Assembly: GCA_026874595.1 (NCBI GenBank)
Contig: CM049321.1
Coordinates: 4,085,479-4,149,478, forward strand
Direction of reading: 5' to 3'
From: Sipunculus nudus
Taxonomy: Eukaryota > Annelida > Sipuncula > Golfingiida > Sipunculidae
Length of the DNA stretch: 64,000 nucleotides
Below the pieces are notes generated by a model. That model worked only from the letters and a program-made list of their open reading frames with translations. It was not told the origin of the DNA and made no database searches. Below are positions 59,678 to 64,000 of this stretch, piece by piece. The position numbers were made by a program, and so were the translations under genes. Every line of letters begins with the position of its first letter. Position 1 is the stretch's first letter.

Positions 59678-59989
59678 CAAGGCCTTAAAACCACGCGGCT
59701 TTGTTTAACTGTTTACATTAAAAATAGTCAGTTTGAACAAATATGTCGGATACTAGTAGCTGGCTCTGTCTGGTGAATGAGTATGAGAGTATTTATATGA
59801 TAAGAGTAATAAGTCTTATTACTAGATAAGGGTAATAAAATCTTTGGATTTTATGTAAGAAAGATCGCATTCTCATAAGACCACCTGCCTATAAAGATAA
59901 CCCTTCAACGACCCATAAACTAGTACATTGGTTATAAATAACCTGTTTTATATGTTATGTCAAAGATCACCACTTGTAGTCGGGACAGG

Positions 59990-60182
59990 GTGGGGCACGA
60001 CATCTTAGTGGTAAACGCTCGGCCCTTTCCGCTGGCAACTCGGGTTCGATTCCCGGCGTCGGTCGTGGTTTTCTCCGGGTCCTCGGGTGTTACCGACTAC
60101 CGAACGCCAACACCCGAGCCATTGAGAGTGCCTCGTATATTAGTTATTATAATAAGCTATACGATCCTTGTAAAATAAGAAA
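59990..60182 (+). mobile_element. tRNA-derived SINE
   Basis: A-box-like TAGTGGTAAACG near 60006-60017 and B box GGTTCGATTCC at 60043-60053 form a good RNA polymerase III promoter. 'GTGGTTTTCTCCGGGTCCTC' follows, a segment I recognise from molluscan-type SINEs, then an AT-rich tail ending 'TTGTAAAATAAGAAAAG'. An open frame through it is not a gene. Confidence 0.8.
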
Positions 60183-61400
60183 AGTTTATTGACATAGGAG
60201 TGGATCGATGATGTCACGATTTCAACATTGTGTTTGTTTGGGTAGGATCAAGAACAACATTTAAAGTCAAAATTTAAGTCCAGATGTCATATCTTAATAA
60301 AACACTCACAATGTGATGCTTTGCGATAGTACATACCTCTGACGTCATACAATTATTCAGCTAAATATCATTTTACACCTTACATGGCTTAACAAATGAT
60401 GTCATATCTTAAAAACACTGCAAGTGATGTTTTGCGGTAGTGCATATCTTCATAATACTTTAAAGCTAAATACCATTTCACACAAAATACATGTGTCTAC
60501 GCACACATAAACGATAATCATTCTAAATTCGGACAGATCTTTCGGCTATTTTGGAGATGTAAAACTAAATGTATGTGTTGTTGTTGTATTCTATCCATAG
60601 GAGAAACCCTACACCATGTTATGTTGATCAGAAACGATGCGCTCTCCTGCTTCTGGAGGTAAATTTAATTGACCTTCCTGGGGCAGGATCATCCGGTTTG
60701 CGTCCTAATCATGCACCAGCCCTGGATCTGCTGGAACCCGATCCAAAAATAACGTCCAAGAGGACCAGCTAGTATATTAATTTTTATTTGCCAAACTATG
60801 CTCTGTAAACTGAATTTAAATTATTGGTGTAACCCGGAGCTTCACATGAACATCTCATGCGGCAGCGGGAAGGGGCTAACTTCATTATGCCGGAAAACCA
60901 ATTACTGCTGCATGATTAAAGCTGGTTATTTGACCAGGGTTAGGGTTTGAGTTATAATTTATGGAATTGGTTAATGTATGCTGTCATCTTCTAACGGAAG
61001 GTTCAGAGTTGGAGAAATGTGCTGCTGTTTTCTTTATTGTCACCAATAACCAGTGACTAGACAGGCGGCTATTTCTGTACATGGGGACAATAAACATTGA
61101 ACTTGGTCCTGTGTTTGGACACGAAAGCGAGGCTAGGTGATGGTTGACTGGCTGATAAATATAAGGTTATTTATTTTACAGCGGTGTAAAATATAATTAT
61201 ATGAATGTTTTAGTCACTCCATTTTGAAAAAGGTATTAAAAATTAGATTATATGGCTACTGGAATCTTAACATTAGCCTTCAGTTCAAAAGTATTTTATG
61301 CGTGACTGGCTTCATTGAGCTCGTATATACCAGTCATTTACACTTCATGTATTCACTTTCTGTATATTATATGCATATTATACTCAAATAAATAACCGGT
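60183..61400. other. Intergenic, no supported gene
   Basis: Two similar segments around 'CATATCTTAATAAAACACTC' (60286) and 'CATATCTTAAAAACACTGCA' (60403), each followed by a 'TGATG.TTTGCG.TAGT' word, suggest an old ~120-bp duplication. Nothing else is recognised. Confidence 0.4.
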
Positions 61401-61407
61401 CGTACTG

Positions 61408-61615
61408 CAGGGGCGGATCCAGAACTCAGGAAAGGAGGGGTCCAAACAAGAAGGACTAATAACAGAATCTTAAAAAAAAGATCCCAAGTTCGAGAAAAAG
61501 GCAGAAAGAAATTGGTCTGATACCCTTGAAGAAAAGACGCGGCGGCTGAAAAAGGTGGGGGGGGGGGGGGGGGTCCAGGGGGTTCGGAACCCCCTTTTGA
61601 TCCAGTTCTGTCCTG
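61408..61615. mobile_element. Poly-G hAT-like MITE family, copy 4
   Basis: Begins CAGGGGCGGATCCAGAACTC, then 'GGGGTCCAAACAAGAAGGAC', A-rich words, a G run at 61556-61573 and 'TTTTGATCCAGTTCTGTCCTG' at the far end, the same layout as 23862-24081. No matching flanking octamer was found. Confidence 0.75.
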
Positions 61616-61732
61616 CTCATGGAACCCATGCATTAGCAGTGAGAACGTAGCGTTTGTAGCGGCAGCAGGCTTTGTACCATGCCCTTTACCTCAATTATCA
61701 TGGTGTTACATGTACATATAAATTAAACCCAA

Positions 61733-62750
61733 AATTTGTGCGTATTGGCTTACCAAAAGAAAGCTCTGTCTTCATAAAATGAGATACCCGAGATCGTTAT
61801 ATTTATAATTTGTGCGTATTGGCTTACCAAAAAAAAAGCTGTCTTAATAAAATGAGATACCCGAGATCGTTATATTTATAATTTGTGCGTATTGGCTTAA
61901 CACTCTGTCTTAATAAAATGAGATACCCGAGATCGTTATATTTATAATTTATAGCGTATTGGCTTACCAAAAAACACTCTGTCTTAATAAAATGAGATAC
62001 CCGAGATCGTTATACTTATAATTTGTGCGTATTGGCTTACCAAAAAAACGCTCTGTCTTAATAAAATGAGATACCCGAGATCGTTATATTTATAATTTGT
62101 GCGTATTGGCTTATCAAAAAACGCTCTGTCTTAATAAAATGAGATACCCGATATCGTTATATTTATAATTTGTGCGTATTGGCCTACCAAAAAAAACCGC
62201 TCTGTCTTAATAAAATGAGATACCCGAGATCGTTATATTTATAATTTGTGCGTATTGGCTTACAAAAAAAAAACAAAAAAAAAAACGCTCTGTCTTAATA
62301 AAATGAGATACCCGAGATCGTTATACTTATAATTTGTGCGTATTGGCTTACCAAAAAAACGCTCTGTCTTAATAAAACGAGATACCCGAGATCGTTATAT
62401 TTATAATTTGTGCGTATTGGCTTACCAAAAAACGCTCTGTCTTAATAAAATGAGATACCCGAGATCGTTATATTTATAATTTGTGCGTATTGGCCTACCA
62501 AAAAAAAAACGCTCTGTCTTAATAAAATGAGATACCCGATATCGTTATATTTATAATTTGTGCGTATTGGCCTACCAAAAAAAAACCGCTCTGTCTTAAT
62601 AAAATGAGATACCCGAGATCGTTATATTTATAATTTGTGCGTATTGGCTTATCAAAAAACGCTCTGTCTTAATAAAATGAGATACCCGATATCGTTATAT
62701 TTATAATTTGTGTGTATTGGCCTACCAAAAAAAACCGCTCTTTCTTAATA
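61733..62750. repeat. ~73-bp satellite, 14 units
   Basis: Each unit runs AATTTGTGCGTATTGGCTTA, a variable A run, CGCTCTGTCTTAATAAAATG, then AGATACCCGAGATCGTTATA and TTTAT. Units are very similar; they differ mainly in A-run length (6 to about 20) and in GAGATCG versus GATATCG. The GATATCG units recur in a two-step order near 62150, 62538 and 62689, hinting at block duplication. Confidence 0.95.
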
Positions 62751-63670
62751 ACTTTCTTAATATCTTTCGCATTATAATTGTAATAAAATATTTAGATCTT
62801 TTGTATAGTGAGATCGCAAAAATTGAATTCAAGTGAAAAACTTTAAATGTGAAGATCGCGAAATTTAATCCCCGCGAATATCAGCTTTATCTATTTAGGT
62901 TGCTGACATCCAGGGTGTGTTTTCTTTGTCAGACTGTTCAAAGAGTTCACGTCGTGGACGGAAATAAGTACAAACCTCGTTGAGGAAGTCCTGCCTCCGC
63001 CATTGTCATCTATTGCAGCTCAAACTACGAGACATTGAGTGGCAGCCTAAAAGTATTACTACCGGCCGGCTTCTTCAGCCAAGTAATAAACCACGGCCTC
63101 CATTGTAACGGGACGACAGTGCTCCCGGTTTTATCCACTACCTGAAGCGACTTATCAGACTGTTTTGATGGTTTCATTTGACTAAATCCCGGTAAATTCC
63201 AAATCTAAGTATATATCCACCAGGGGTGTCCATTTACGGAGTCACCTGACCTCATCACTTCCCCCCTCCCTACGATTTAATATTTTCGTGCCTGGTTATG
63301 CCTTATCAAGAAGTTTATAGTAGTCTATTTAAGCTTCTTGATCTTACAGAGACCAGTGCGGCAGCCATAGAAAAAGAAAGAGGAATGAAACTGACAGTGG
63401 GTTTGGTATTATTGTAACACTACAATGCCCTTTATGTCAAAAGCCCGGGTGACGAAATTATTTCAAGTTAATTTATGGAGCATGTGCATATACGCAGAGA
63501 GGCATCCATCCAAACTGAAACAGTATGGTTTGGTAACATTGTCCTGGCTTATATCTTTACCCCTGTTTATCTGTTCGTCCTTTCGTCTCCTTTTTTTGCC
63601 TAAATTTACACACACAATGTTACAAGTTACTGACGATTTGATTCAATCGAATCAGAAAAATGCTTTGTTT
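62751..63670. other. Intergenic; candidate regulatory segment
   Basis: At 62940-63170 a complex repeat-free stretch has two CCATTGT (SOX-type) words. At 62815-62880 'GAAGATCGCGAAATTTAATC' resembles a common low-copy repeat, also hinted at near 39950-40010. No gene is supported. Confidence 0.35.
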
Positions 63671-63674
63671 TCAT

Positions 63675-63835
63675 AAAGGACAAGTTTATGGCCTGTTGGA
63701 GGCGCTATCTATTGAAAGAGGATGACGTATAGGTTTACGTTTAGGTTAATATGTTATTATTAATTATTGTGGATTTCAGCTTTTGTGTGCACGAGGCTAC
63801 GCCAAGACCTCACTAATCACTAATGACTTATTACA
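63675..63835 (+). repeat. Dispersed repeat family C, copy 4 (contiguous form)
   Basis: 'TTTATGGCCTGTTGGAGGCG', 'CTATTGAAAGAGGATGA', 'ATGTTATTATTAATTATTGT', 'GGATTTCAGCTTTTGTGTGC' and a diverged tail follow the order of copy 1. Confidence 0.7.
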
Positions 63836-64000
63836 GTTACAGTGTTTCAAACATTGAACAGCTTCAAATATTTAATAATGAGACGTATTAATGACTATAT
63901 CAAAATATAAAAGATCAGTCAAAACTAATGAAATTTATTTGAAACCACACACACACATACAGACAAATAGATATAACTAAGCTTTATTTATTTCACACGG

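Noticed and set aside
61408-61615. 8-bp target duplication of the poly-G hAT copies
   Set aside because: Flanking octamers do not match at 23862, 36403 or 61408 with the ends I can see, so none is claimed.
61733-62750. CRISPR array
   Set aside because: Head-to-tail 73-bp units with no unique spacers, in a eukaryotic context. The same applies to the 21-bp, 17-bp and 33-bp arrays.

Overview
The window looks like gene-poor nuclear DNA from an invertebrate animal, most likely a marine lophotrochozoan such as a mollusc or brachiopod. The lineage is inferred from repeat style only: tRNA-derived SINEs with a 'GGTTTTCTCCGGGT'-type motif, Penelope-like elements carrying hammerhead ribozymes, hAT MITEs with poly-G tracts, and jockey/CR1-like LINE debris. 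Base composition is AT-rich by eye. There are no operons, rRNA genes, intact tRNA genes or CRISPR arrays. I find one convincing protein-coding gene, an intronless class A GPCR at 5390-6223.

Layout. 1-3700: decayed LINE reverse transcriptase, an inverted pair of 'CCAAGATGGCGGC' repeat units, a LINE-like 3' tail and a small palindromic element. 3.7-7.4 kb: the GPCR, followed by a 21-bp minisatellite. 7.4-21.4 kb: mostly unique sequence with a 10-kb-region duplication, a 45-bp tandem array split by a MITE relic, and scattered microsatellites. 21.4-26.3 kb: a SINE, the 3' part of a Penelope-like retroelement (GIY-YIG endonuclease) with a mutated hammerhead ribozyme downstream and a hAT MITE nested in it, a poly-G hAT element, and a second hammerhead whose core is intact. 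26.3-32 kb: dispersed repeats and SINEs. 32.0-36.1 kb: a large inverted repeat whose arms contain a 21-bp TCGCGA-rich minisatellite, enclosing a LINE palm fragment, a SINE and AT microsatellites. 36.4-44.2 kb: a poly-G hAT element, simple repeats, a 703-bp Harbinger-like MITE packed with ACGCAT/TGCGTA words inside a tandem duplication, and a 17-bp minisatellite abutting a hAT end. 44-53.3 kb: largely repeat-poor DNA that could hold regulatory elements. 53.3-64 kb: a CRE cluster, a mariner-like MITE, a 33-bp minisatellite beside an exon-like sequence, another hAT MITE, a SINE and a 73-bp satellite.

The most notable items are the two hammerhead ribozymes, one with all core nucleotides intact and one degenerate just 3' of a Penelope endonuclease remnant; the hAT MITE inserted in that remnant with a perfect 8-bp target duplication; the large inverted minisatellite pair; and the GPCR, whose missing disulfide cysteines and missing TM5 proline resemble the melanocortin/S1P/cannabinoid/adenosine group. 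Everything here was read by eye, so repeat boundaries are approximate unless target-site duplications fix them.
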